Below, piece by piece: positions 27,901 to 41,075 of a stretch of 64,000 nucleotides of DNA; position 1 is the stretch's first letter, and each line of letters begins with the position of its first letter. The translations under genes were made by a program, and so were the position numbers. The notes below the pieces were generated by a model. It saw only the letters and a list, made by a program, of their open reading frames with translations, searched no databases and was not told the DNA's origin. Source of the stretch: Tubulanus polymorphus (Eukaryota; Nemertea; Palaeonemertea; Tubulaniformes; Tubulanidae); assembly GCF_964204645.1 (NCBI RefSeq), contig NW_027437465.1, forward strand, positions 1-64,000, written 5' to 3'.

Positions 27901-29749
27901 TGCGCGAAAGCGCTCAAATCGACGGGAAAAGCACATTTCGACCCGAAAACGTCGTTCAGCGCGAGAAAAGACTTTTTCTCATCAAATTCTCCCCGTATCG
28001 GAAAAACGAAAATGTCGATGCGCAAAAGCGCTCAAATCGACGGGAAAAGCACATTTCGACCCGAAAACGTCGTTCAGCGCGAGATAAGCAGTTTTCTCAT
28101 CAAATTCTCCCCGTATCGGAAAAATGAAAATGTCGATGCGCCAAAAAAGCGCCCAAATCGACGGGAAAAGCACATTTCGACCCGAAAACGTCGTTCAGCG
28201 CGAGAAAAGACGTTTTCTCATCAAATTCTCCCAGTATCGGAAAAATGAAAATGTCTTTGCGCCAGAAAAGTGCTCAAATCGACGGGAAAAGCACATTTCG
28301 GCCCGAAAACGTCGTTCAGCGCGAGAAAAGACGTTTGCTCATCAAATTCTCCCCGTATCGGAAAAACGAAAATGTCGATGCGCGAAAGCGCTCAAATCGA
28401 CGGGAAAAGCACATTTCGACCCGAAAACGTCGTTCAGCGCGAGAAAAGACTTTTTCTCATCAAATTCTCCCCGTATCGGAAAAACGAAAATGTCGATGCG
28501 CGAAAGCGCTCAAATCGACGGGAAAAGCACATTTCGACCCGAAAACGTCGTTCAGCGCGAGAAAAGCAGTCTTCTCATCAAATTCTCCCAGTATCGGAAA
28601 AATGAAAATGTCGATGCGCCAGAAAAGCGCTCAAATCGACAGCAAAAGCACATTTCGACCCGTAAAACGTCGTTCAGCGCGAGAAAAGACGTTTTCTCAT
28701 CAAATTCTCACCATATCGGAAAAATGAAAATGTCGATGCGCCGAAAAAGCGCTCAAATCGACGGGAAAAGCACTTTTCGACCCGAAAACGTCGTTCAGCG
28801 CGAGAAAAGCAGTCTTCTCATCAAATTCTCACAGTATCGGAAAAATGAAAATGTCGATGCGCCAGAAAAGCGCTCAAATCGACAGCAAAAGCACATTTCG
28901 ACCCGTAAAACGTCGTTCAGCGCGAGAAAAAAATTTTTCTCATCAAATTCTCACCGTATCCGAAAAATGAAAATGTCGATGCGCGAAAGCGCTCAAATCG
29001 ACGGGAGAAGCACATTTCGACCCGAAAACGTCGTTCAGCGCGAGAAAAGACGTTTTCTCATCAAATTCTCACCATATCGGAAAAATGAAAATGTCGATGC
29101 GCCAAAAAAGCGCTCAAATCGACGGGAAAAGCACTTTTCGACCCGAAAACGTCGTTCAGCGCGAGAAAAGCAGTTTTCTCATCAAATTCTCCCCGTATCG
29201 GAAAAACGAAAATGTCGATGCGCGAAAGCGCTCAAATCGACGGGAAAAGCACATTTCGACCCGAAAACGTCGTTCAGCGCGAGAAAAGACTTTTTCTCAT
29301 CAAATTCTCCCCGTATCGGAAAAACGAAAATGTCGATGCGCGAAAGCGCTCAAATCGACGGGAAAAGCACATTTCGACCCGAAAACGTCGTTCAGCGCGA
29401 GAAAAGCAGTCTTCTCATCAAATTCTCCCAGTATCGGAAAAATGAAAATGTCGATGCGCCAGAAAAGCGCTCAAATCGACGGGAAAAGCACATTTCGACC
29501 CGTAAAACGTCGTTCAGCGCGAGAAAAAAATTTTTCTCATCAAATTCTCCCCGTATTGGAAAAACGAAAATGTCGATGCGCGAAAGCGCTCAAATCGACG
29601 GGAAAAGCACATTTCGACCCGAAAACGTCGTTCAGCGCGAGAAAAGACGTTTTCTCATCAAATTCTCACTTTATCGGAAAAATGAAAATGTCGATGCGCG
29701 AAAGCGCTCAAATCGACGGGAAAAGCACATTTCGCCCCGAAAACGTCGT

Positions 29750-32700
29750 TCAGCGCGAGAAAAGACCTTTTCTCATCAAATTCTACCCGTATCGGAAAAA
29801 CGAAAATGTCGATGCGCGAAAGCGCTCAAATCGACGGGAAAAGCACTTTTCGACCCGAAAACGTCGTTCAGCGCGAGAAAAGCAGTTTTCTCATCAAATT
29901 CTCCCCGTATCGGAAAAACGAAAATGTCGATGCGCGAAAGCGCTCAAATCGACGGGAAAAGCACATTTCGACCCGAAAACGTCGTTCAGCGCGAGAAAAG
30001 ACTTTTTCTCATCAAATTCTCCCCGTATCGGAAAAACGAAAATTTCGATGCGCGAAAGCGCTCAAATCGACGGGAAAAGCACATTTCGACCCGAAAACGT
30101 CGTTCAGCGCGAGAAAAGCAGTCTTCTCATCAAATTCTCCCAGTATCGGAAAAAATGAAAATGTCGATGCGCCAGAAAAGCGCTCAAATCGACGGGACAA
30201 GCACATTTCGACCCGTAAAACGTCGTTCAGCGCGAGAAAAAAATTTTTCTCATCAAATTCTCCCCGTATTGGAAAAACGAAAATGTCGATGCGCGAAAGC
30301 GCTCAAATCGACGGGAAAAGCACATTTCGACCCGAAAACGTCGTTCAGTGCGAGAAAAGACGTTTTCTCATCAAATTCTCACTTTATCGGAAAAATGAAA
30401 ATGTCGATGCGCGAAAGCGCTCAAATCGACGGGAAAAGCACATTTCGCCCCGAAAACGTCGTTCAGCGCGAGAAAAGACCTTTTCTCATCAAATTCTCCC
30501 CGTATCGGAAAAACGAAAATGTCGATGCGCGAAAGCGCTCAAATCGACGGGAAAGGCACTTTTCGACCCGAAAACGTCGTTCAGCGCGAGAAAAGCAGTT
30601 TTCTCATCAAATTCTCCCCGTATCGGAAAAACGAAAATGTCGATGCGCGAAAGCGCTCAAATCGACGGGAAAAGCACATTTCGACCCGAAAACGTTGTTC
30701 AGCGCGAGAAAAGCAGTCTTCTCATCAAATTCTCCCAGTATCGGAAAAATGAAAATGTCGATGCGCCAGAAAAGCGCTCAAATCGACAGCAAAAGCACAT
30801 TTCGACCCGTAAAACGTCGTTCAGCGCGAGAAAAAAATTTTTCTCATCAAATTCTCCCCGTATTGGAAAAACGAAAATGTCGATGCGCGAAAGCGCTCAA
30901 ATCGACGGGAAAAGCACATTTCGACCCGAAAACGTCGTTCAGCGCGAGAAAAGACGTTTTCTCATCAAATTCTCACTTTATCGGAAAAATGAAAATGTCG
31001 ATGCGCGAAAGCGCTCAAATCGACGGGAAAAGCACATTTCGCCCCGAAAACGTCGTTCAGCGCGAGAAAAGACGTTTTCTCATCAAATTCTCACCATATC
31101 GGAAAAATGAAAATGTCGATGCGCCAAAAAAGCGCTCAAATCGACGGGAAAAGCACTTTTCGACCCGAAAACGTCGTTCAGCGCGAGAAAAGCAGTTTTC
31201 TCATCAAATTCTCCCCGTATCGGAAAAACGAAAATGTCGATGCGCGAAAGCGCTCAAATCGACGGGAAAAGCACATTTCGACCCGAAAACGTCGTTCAGC
31301 GCGAGAAAAGACTTTTTCTCATCAAATTCTCCCCGTATCGGAAAAACGAAAATGTCGATGCGCGAAAGCGCTCAAATCGACGGGAAAAGCACATTTCGAC
31401 CCGAAAACGTCGTTCAGCGCGAGAAAAGCTGTCTTCTCATCAAATTCTCCCAGTATCGGAAAAATGAAAATGTCGATGCGCCAGAAAAGCGCTCAAATCG
31501 ACGGGAAAAGCACATTTCGACCCGTAAAACGTCGTTCAGCGCGAGAAAAAAATTTTTCTCATCAAATTCTCCCCGTATTGGAAAAACGAAAATGTCGATG
31601 CGCGAAAGCGCTCAAATCGACGGGAAAAGCACATTTCGACCCGAAAACGTCGTTCAGCGCGAGAAAAGCAGTTTTCTCATCAAATTCTCCCCGTATCGGA
31701 AAAACGAAAATGTCGATGCGCGAAAGCGCTCAAATCGACGGGAAAAGCACATTTCGACCCGAAAACGTCGTTCAGCGCGAGAAAAGACGTTTTCTCATCA
31801 AATTCTCACTTTATCGGAAAAATGAAAATGTCGATGCGCGAAAGCGCTCAAATCGACGGGAAAAGCACATTTCGCCCCGAAAACGTCGTTCAGCGCGAGA
31901 AAAGACCTTTTCTCATCAAATTCTACCCGTATCGGAAAAACGAAAATGTCGATGCGCGAAAGCGCTCAAATCGACGGGAAAAGCACTTTTCGACCCGAAA
32001 ACGTCGTTCAGCGCGAGAAAAGCAGTTTTCTCATCAAATTCTCCCCGTATCGGAAAAACGAAAATGTCGATGCGCGAAAGCGCTCAAATCGACGGGAAAA
32101 GCACATTTCGACCCGAAAACGTCGTTCAGCGCGAGAAAAGACTTTTTCTCATCAAATTCTCCCCGTATCGGAAAAACGAAAATTTCGATGCGCGAAAGCG
32201 CTCAAATCGACGGGAAAAGCACATTTCGACCCGAAAACGTCGTTCAGCGCGAGAAAAGCAGTCTTCTCATCAAATTCTCCCAGTATCGGAAAAAATGAAA
32301 ATGTCGATGCGCCAGAAAAGCGCTCAAATCGACGGGACAAGCACATTTCGACCCGTAAAACGTCGTTCAGCGCGAGAAAAAAATTTTTCTCATCAAATTC
32401 TCCCCGTATTGGAAAAACGAAAATGTCGATGCGCGAAAGCGCTCAAATCGACGGGAAAAGCACATTTCGACCCGAAAACGTCGTTCAGTGCGAGAAAAGA
32501 CGTTTTCTCATCAAATTCTCACTTTATCGGAAAAATGAAAATGTCGATGCGCGAAAGCGCTCAAATCGACGGGAAAAGCACATTTCGCCCCGAAAACGTC
32601 GTTCAGCGCGAGAAAAGACCTTTTCTCATCAAATTCTCCCCGTATCGGAAAAACGAAAATGTCGATGCGCGAAAGCGCTCAAATCGACGGGAAAGGCACT

Positions 32701-33720
32701 TTTCGACCCGAAAACGTCGTTCAGCGCGAGAAAAGCAGTTTTCTCATCAAATTCTCCCCGTATCGGAAAAACGAAAATGTCGATGCGCGAAAGCGCTCAA
32801 ATCGACGGGAAAAGCACATTTCGACCCGAAAACGTTGTTCAGCGCGAGAAAAGCAGTCTTCTCATCAAATTCTCCCAGTATCGGAAAAATGAAAATGTCG
32901 ATGCGCCAGAAAAGCGCTCAAATCGACAGCAAAAGCACATTTCGACCCGTAAAACGTCGTTCAGCGCGAGAAAAAAATTTTTCTCATCAAATTCTCCCCG
33001 TATTGGAAAAACGAAAATGTCGATGCGCGAAAGCGCTCAAATCGACGGGAAAAGCACATTTCGACCCGAAAACGTCGTTCAGCGCGAGAAAAGACGTTTT
33101 CTCATCAAATTCTCACTTTATCGGAAAAATGAAAATGTCGATGCGCGAAAGCGCTCAAATCGACGGGAAAAGCACATTTCGCCCCGAAAACGTCGTTCAG
33201 CGCGAGAAAAGACGTTTTCTCATCAAATTCTCACCATATCGGAAAAATGAAAATGTCGATGCGCCAAAAAAGCGCTCAAATCGACGGGAAAAGCACTTTT
33301 CGACCCGAAAACGTCGTTCAGCGCGAGAAAAGCAGTTTTCTCATCAAATTCTCCCCGTATCGGAAAAACGAAAATGTCGATGCGCGAAAGCGCTCAAATC
33401 GACGGGAAAAGCACATTTCGACCCGAAAACGTCGTTCAGCGCGAGAAAAGACTTTTTCTCATCAAATTCTCCCCGTATCGGAAAAACGAAAATGTCGATG
33501 CGCGAAAGCGCTCAAATCGACGGGAAAAGCACATTTCGACCCGAAAACGTCGTTCAGCGCGAGAAAAGCTGTCTTCTCATCAAATTCTCCCAGTATCGGA
33601 AAAATGAAAATGTCGATGCGCCAGAAAAGCGCTCAAATCGACGGGAAAAGCACATTTCGACCCGTAAAACGTCGTTCAGCGCGAGAAAAAAATTTTTCTC
33701 ATCAAATTCTCCCCGTATTG
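29750..33720. repeat. Tandem duplication, 2,140-bp spacing
   Basis: The stretch from about 29,750 to 31,580 is repeated collinearly from about 31,890 to 33,720. Marked variants all sit 2,140 bp apart: the GAAAATTTCG unit (30,042 and 32,182), the GACGGGACAAGC unit (30,194 and 32,334), the CAGTGCGAG unit (30,348 and 32,488), GGGAAAGGCAC (30,551 and 32,691) and AAGCTGTCTTC (31,428 and 33,568). No indel separates the copies over that span. Confidence 0.85.
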
Positions 33721-36700
33721 GAAAAACGAAAATGTCGATGCGCGAAAGCGCTCAAATCGACGGGAAAAGCACATTTCGACCCGAAAACGTCGTTCAGCGC
33801 GAGAAAAGCAGTTTTCTCATCAAATTCTCCCCGTATCGGAAAAACGAAAATGTCGATGCGCGAAAGCGCTCAAATCGACGGGAAAAGCACATTTCGACCC
33901 GAAAACGTCGTTCAGCGCGAGAAAAGCAGTCTTCTCATCAAATTCTCCCAGTATCGGAAAAATGAAAATGTCGATGCGCCAGAAAAGCGCTCAAATCGAC
34001 AGCAAAAGCACATTTCGACCCGTAAAACGTCGTTCAGCGCGAGAAAAAAATTTTTCTCATCAAATTCTCCCCGTATTGGAAAAACGAAAATGTCGATGCG
34101 CGAAAGCGCTCAAATCGACGGGAAAAGCACATTTCGACCCGAAAACGTCGTTCAGCGCGAGAAAAGACGTTTTCTCATCAAATTCTCACTTTATCGGAAA
34201 AATGAAAATGTCGATGCGCGAAAGCGCTCAAATCGACGGGAAAAGCACATTTCGCCCCGAAAACGTCGTTCAGCGCGAGAAAAGACCTTTTCTCATCAAA
34301 TTCTCCCCGTATCGGAAAAACGAAAATGTCGATGCGCGAAAGCGCTCAAATCGACGGGAAAAGCACTTTTCGACCCGAAAACGTCGTTCAGCGCGAGAAA
34401 AGCAGTTTTCTCATCAAATTCTCCCCGTATCGGAAAAACGAAAATGTCGATGCGCGAAAGCGCTCAAATCGACGGGAAAAGCACATTTCGACCCGAAAAC
34501 GTCGTTCAGCGCGAGAAAAGACTTTTTCTCATCAAATTCTCCCCGTATCGGAAAAACGAAAATGTCGATGCGCGAAAGCGCTCAAATCGACGGGAAAAGC
34601 ACATTTCGACCCGAAAACGTCGTTCAGCGCGAGAAAAGCAGTCTTCTCATCAAATTCTCTTAGTATCGGAAAAATGAAAATGTCGATGCGCCAGAAAAGC
34701 GCTCAAATCGACGGGAAAAGCACATTTCGACCCGTAAAACGTCGTTCAGCGCGAGAAAAAAAATTTTCTCATCAAATTCTCCCCGTATCGGAAAAACGAA
34801 AATGTCGATGCGCGAAAGCGCTCAAATCGACGGGAAAAGCACATTTCGACCCGAAAACGTCGTTCAGCGCGAGTTAAGCAGTTTTCTCATCAAATTCTCC
34901 CCGTATCGGAAAAATGAAAATGTAGACGCGCCAAAAAAGCGCCCAAATCGACGGGAAAAGCACATTTCGACCCGAAAACGTCGTTCAGCGCGAGAAAAGA
35001 CGTTTTCTCATCAAATTCTCCCAGTATCGGAAAAATGAAAATGTCTTTGCGCCAGAAAAGCGCTCAAATCGACGGGAAAAGCACATTTCGACCCGAAAAC
35101 GTCGTTCAGCGCGAGAAAAGACGTTTGCTCATCAAATTCTCCCCGTATCCGAAAAATGAAAATGTCGATGCGCGAAAGCGCTCAAATCGACGGGAGAAGC
35201 ACATTTCGACCCGAAAACGTCGTTCAGCGCGAGAAAAGACGTTTTCTCATCAAATTCTCACCATATCGGAAAAATGAAAATGTCGATGCGCCAAAAAAGC
35301 GCTCAAATCGACGGGAAAAGCACTTTTCGACCCGAAAACGTCGTTCAGCGCGAGAAAAGCAGTTTTCTCATCAAATTCTCCCCGTATCGGAAAAACGAAA
35401 ATGTCGATGCGCGAAAGCGCTCAAATCGACGGGAAAAGCACATTTCGACCCGAAAACGTCGTTCAGCGCGAGAAAAGACTTTTTCTCATCAAATTCTCCC
35501 CGTATCGGAAAAACGAAAATGTCGATGCGCGAAAGCGCTCAAATCGACGGGAAAAGCACATTTCGACCCGAAAACGTCGTTCAGCGCGAGAAAAGCAATC
35601 TTCTCATCAAATTCTCCCAGTATCGGAAAAATGAAAATGTCGATGCGCCAGAAAAGCGCTCAAATCGACGGGAAAAGCACATTTCGACCCGTAAAACGTC
35701 GTTCAGCGCGAGAAAAAAAATTTTCTCATCAAATTCTCCCCGTATCGGAAAAACGAAAATGTCGATGCGCGAAAGCGCTCAAATCGACGGGAAAAGCACA
35801 TTTCGACCCGAAAACGTCGTTCAGCGCGAGAAAAGACTTTTTCTCATCAAATTCTCCCCGTATCGGAAAAACGAAAATGTCGATGCGCGAAAGCGCTCAA
35901 ATCGACGGGAAAAGCACATTTCGACCCGAAAACGTCGTTCAGCGCGAGAAAAGCAGTCTTCTCATCAAATTCTCCCAGTATCGGAAAAATGAAAATGTCG
36001 ATGCGCCAGAAAAGCGCTCAAATCGACAGCAAAAGCACATTTCGACCCGTAAAACGTCGTTCAGCGCGAGAAAAGACGTTTTCTCATCAAATTCTCACCA
36101 TATCGGAAAAATGAAAATGTCGATGCGCCGAAAAGCGCTCAAATCGACGGGAAAAGCACTTTTCGACCCGAAAACGTCGTTCAGCGCGAGAAAAGCAGTC
36201 TTCTCATCAAATTCTCACAGTATCGGAAAAATGAAAATGTCGATGCGCCAGAAAAGCGCTCAAATCGACAGCAAAAGCACATTTCGACCCGTAAAACGTC
36301 GTTCAGCGCGAGAAAAAAATTTTTCTCATCAAATTCTCACCGTATCCGAAAAATGAAAATGTCGATGCGCGAAAGCGCTCAAATCGACGGGAGAAGCACA
36401 TTCGACCCGAAAACGTCGTTCAGCGCGAGAAAAGACGTTTTCTCATCAAATTCTCACCATATCGGAAAAATGAAAATGTCGATGCGCCAAAAAAGCGCTC
36501 AAATCGACGGGAAAAGCACTTTTCGACCCGAAAACGTCGTTCAGCGCGAGAAAAGCAGTTTTCTCATCAAATTCTCCCGTATCGGAAAAACGAAAATGTC
36601 GATGCGCGAAAGCGCTCAAATCGACGGGAAAAGCACATTTCGACCCGAAAACGTCGTTCAGCGCGAGAAAAGACTTTTTCTCATCAAATTCTCCCCGTAT

Positions 36701-39700
36701 CGGAAAAACGAAAATGTCGATGCGCGAAAGCGCTCAAATCGACGGGAAAAGCACATTTCGACCCGAAAACGTCGTTCAGCGCGAGAAAAGCAGTCTTCTC
36801 ATCAAATTCTCCCAGTATCGGAAAAATGAAAATGTCGATGCGCCAGAAAAGCGCTCAAATCGACGGGAAAAGCACATTTCGACCCGTTAAAACGTCGTTC
36901 AGCGCGAGAAAAAAATTTTTCTCATCAAATTCTCCCCGTATTGGAAAAACGAAAATGTCGATGCGCGAAAGCGCTCAAATCGACGGGAAAAGCACATTTC
37001 GACCCGAAAACGTCGTTCAGCGCGAGAAAAGACGTTTTCTCATCAAATTCTCACTTTATCGGAAAAATGAAAATGTCGATGCGCGAAAGCGCTCAAATCG
37101 ACGGGAAAAGCACATTTCGCCCCGAAAACGTCGTTCAGCGCGAGAAAAGACCTTTTCTCATCAAATTCTACCCGTATCGGAAAAACGAAAATGTCGATGC
37201 GCGAAAGCGCTCAAATCGACGGGAAAAGCACTTTTCGACCCGAAAACGTCGTTCAGCGCGAGAAAAGCAGTTTTCTCATCAAATTCTCCCCGTATCGGAA
37301 AAACGAAAATGTCGATGCGCGAAAGCGCTCAAATCGACGGGAAAAGCACATTTCGACCCGAAAACGTCGTTCAGCGCGAGAAAAGACTTTTTCTCATCAA
37401 ATTCTCCCCGTATCGGAAAAACGAAAATTTCGATGCGCGAAAGCGCTCAAATCGACGGGAAAAGCACATTTCGACCCGAAAACGTCGTTCAGCGCGAGAA
37501 AAGCAGTCTTCTCATCAAATTCTCCCAGTATCGGAAAAAATGAAAATGTCGATGCGCCAGAAAAGCGCTCAAATCGACGGGACAAGCACATTTCGACCCG
37601 TAAAACGTCGTTCAGCGCGAGAAAAAAATTTTTCTCATCAAATTCTCCCCGTATTGGAAAAACGAAAATGTCGATGCGCGAAAGCGCTCAAATCGACGGG
37701 AAAAGCACATTTCGACCCGAAAACGTCGTTCAGTGCGAGAAAAGACGTTTTCTCATCAAATTCTCACTTTATCGGAAAAATGAAAATGTCGATGCGCGAA
37801 AGCGCTCAAATCGACGGGAAAAGCACATTTCGCCCCGAAAACGTCGTTCAGCGCGAGAAAAGACCTTTTCTCATCAAATTCTCCCCGTATCGGAAAAACG
37901 AAAATGTCGATGCGCGAAAGCGCTCAAATCGACGGGAAAGGCACTTTTCGACCCGAAAACGTCGTTCAGCGCGAGAAAAGCAGTTTTCTCATCAAATTCT
38001 CCCCGTATCGGAAAAACGAAAATGTCGATGCGCGAAAGCGCTCAAATCGACGGGAAAAGCACATTTCGACCCGAAAACGTTGTTCAGCGCGAGAAAAGCA
38101 GTCTTCTCATCAAATTCTCCCAGTATCGGAAAAATGAAAATGTCGATGCGCCAGAAAAGCGCTCAAATCGACAGCAAAAGCACATTTCGACCCGTAAAAC
38201 GTCGTTCAGCGCGAGAAAAAAATTTTTCTCATCAAATTCTCCCCGTATTGGAAAAACGAAAATGTCGATGCGCGAAAGCGCTCAAATCGACGGGAAAAGC
38301 ACATTTCGACCCGAAAACGTCGTTCAGCGCGAGAAAAGACGTTTTCTCATCAAATTCTCACTTTATCGGAAAAATGAAAATGTCGATGCGCGAAAGCGCT
38401 CAAATCGACGGGAAAAGCACATTTCGCCCCGAAAACGTCGTTCAGCGCGAGAAAAGACGTTTTCTCATCAAATTCTCACCATATCGGAAAAATGAAAATG
38501 TCGATGCGCCAAAAAAGCGCTCAAATCGACGGGAAAAGCACTTTTCGACCCGAAAACGTCGTTCAGCGCGAGAAAAGCAGTTTTCTCATCAAATTCTCCC
38601 CGTATCGGAAAAACGAAAATGTCGATGCGCGAAAGCGCTCAAATCGACGGGAAAAGCACATTTCGACCCGAAAACGTCGTTCAGCGCGAGAAAAGACTTT
38701 TTCTCATCAAATTCTCCCCGTATCGGAAAAACGAAAATGTCGATGCGCGAAAGCGCTCAAATCGACGGGAAAAGCACATTTCGACCCGAAAACGTCGTTC
38801 AGCGCGAGAAAAGCTGTCTTCTCATCAAATTCTCCCAGTATCGGAAAAATGAAAATGTCGATGCGCCAGAAAAGCGCTCAAATCGACGGGAAAAGCACAT
38901 TTCGACCCGTAAAACGTCGTTCAGCGCGAGAAAAAAATTTTTCTCATCAAATTCTCCCCGTATTGGAAAAACGAAAATGTCGATGCGCGAAAGCGCTCAA
39001 ATCGACGGGAAAAGCACATTTCGACCCGAAAACGTCGTTCAGCGCGAGAAAAGCAGTTTTCTCATCAAATTCTCCCCGTATCGGAAAAACGAAAATGTCG
39101 ATGCGCGAAAGCGCTCAAATCGACGGGAAAAGCACATTTCGACCCGAAAACGTCGTTCAGCGCGAGAAAAGCAGTCTTCTCATCAAATTCTCCCAGTATC
39201 GGAAAAATGAAAATGTCGATGCGCCAGAAAAGCGCTCAAATCGACAGCAAAAGCACATTTCGACCCGTAAAACGTCGTTCAGCGCGAGAAAAAAATTTTT
39301 CTCATCAAATTCTCCCCGTATTGGAAAAACGAAAATGTCGATGCGCGAAAGCGCTCAAATCGACGGGAAAAGCACATTTCGACCCGAAAACGTCGTTCAG
39401 CGCGAGAAAAGACGTTTTCTCATCAAATTCTCACTTTATCGGAAAAATGAAAATGTCGATGCGCGAAAGCGCTCAAATCGACGGGAAAAGCACATTTCGC
39501 CCCGAAAACGTCGTTCAGCGCGAGAAAAGACCTTTTCTCATCAAATTCTCCCCGTATCGGAAAAACGAAAATGTCGATGCGCGAAAGCGCTCAAATCGAC
39601 GGGAAAAGCACTTTTCGACCCGAAAACGTCGTTCAGCGCGAGAAAAGCAGTTTTCTCATCAAATTCTCCCCGTATCGGAAAAACGAAAATGTCGATGCGC

Positions 39701-41075
39701 GAAAGCGCTCAAATCGACGGGAAAAGCACATTTCGACCCGAAAACGTCGTTCAGCGCGAGAAAAGACTTTTTCTCATCAAATTCTCCCCGTATCGGAAAA
39801 ACGAAAATGTCGATGCGCGAAAGCGCTCAAATCGACGGGAAAAGCACATTTCGACCCGAAAACGTCGTTCAGCGCGAGAAAAGCAGTCTTCTCATCAAAT
39901 TCTCTTAGTATCGGAAAAATGAAAATGTCGATGCGCCAGAAAAGCGCTCAAATCGACGGGAAAAGCACATTTCGACCCGTAAAACGTCGTTCAGCGCGAG
40001 AAAAAAAATTTTCTCATCAAATTCTCCCCGTATCGGAAAAACGAAAATGTCGATGCGCGAAAGCGCTCAAATCGACGGGAAAAGCACATTTCGACCCGAA
40101 AACGTCGTTCAGCGCGAGTTAAGCAGTTTTCTCATCAAATTCTCCCCGTATCGGAAAAATGAAAATGTAGATGCGCCAAAAAAGCGCCCAAATCGACGGG
40201 AAAAGCACATTTCGACCCGAAAACGTCGTTCAGCGCGAGAAAAGACGTTTTCTCATCAAATTCTCCCAGTATCGGAAAAATGAAAATGTCTTTGCGCCAG
40301 AAAAGCGCTCAAATCGACGGGAAAAGCACATTTCGACCCGAAAACGTCGTTCAGCGCGAGAAAAGACGTTTGCTCATCAAATTCTCCCCGTATCCGAAAA
40401 ATGAAAATGTCGATGCGCGAAAGCGCTCAAATCGACGGGAGAAGCACATTTCGACCCGAAAACGTCGTTCAGCGCGAGAAAAGACGTTTTCTCATCAAAT
40501 TCTCACCATATCGGAAAAATGAAAATGTCGATGCGCCAAAAAAGCGCTCAAATCGACGGGAAAAGCACTTTTCGACCCGAAAACGTCGTTCAGCGCGAGA
40601 AAAGCAGTTTTCTCATCAAATTCTCCCCGTATCGGAAAAACGAAAATGTCGATGCGCGAAAGCGCTCAAATCGACGGGAAAAGCACATTTCGACCCGAAA
40701 ACGTCGTTCAGCGCGAGAAAAGACTTTTTCTCATCAAATTCTCCCCGTATCGGAAAAACGAAAATGTCGATGCGCGAAAGCGCTCAAATCGACGGGAAAA
40801 GCACATTTCGACCCGAAAACGTCGTTCAGCGCGAGAAAAGCAATCTTCTCATCAAATTCTCCCAGTATCGGAAAAATGAAAATGTCGATGCGCCAGAAAA
40901 GCGCTCAAATCGACGGGAAAAGCACATTTCGACCCGTAAAACGTCGTTCAGCGCGAGAAAAAAAATTTTCTCATCAAATTCTCCCCGTATCGGAAAAACG
41001 AAAATGTCGATGCGCGAAAGCGCTCAAATCGACGGGAAAAGCACATTTCGACCCGAAAACGTCGTTCAGCGCGAG
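31700..41075. repeat. Near-identical ~4.1-kb duplication, 5,245-bp spacing
   Basis: The stretch from about 31,700 to 35,826 recurs from about 36,950 to 41,071 at a constant offset of 5,245 bp, so no net indel has accumulated between copies. One substitution I found separates them: C at 34,927 against T at 40,172. The copies part company on the right where 35,826 continues GAGAAAAGACTTT while 41,071 continues GAGTTAAGCAGT. On the left they differ in the unit before about 36,950. A third, shorter relative lies at 29.8-31.6 kb. Confidence 0.88.
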
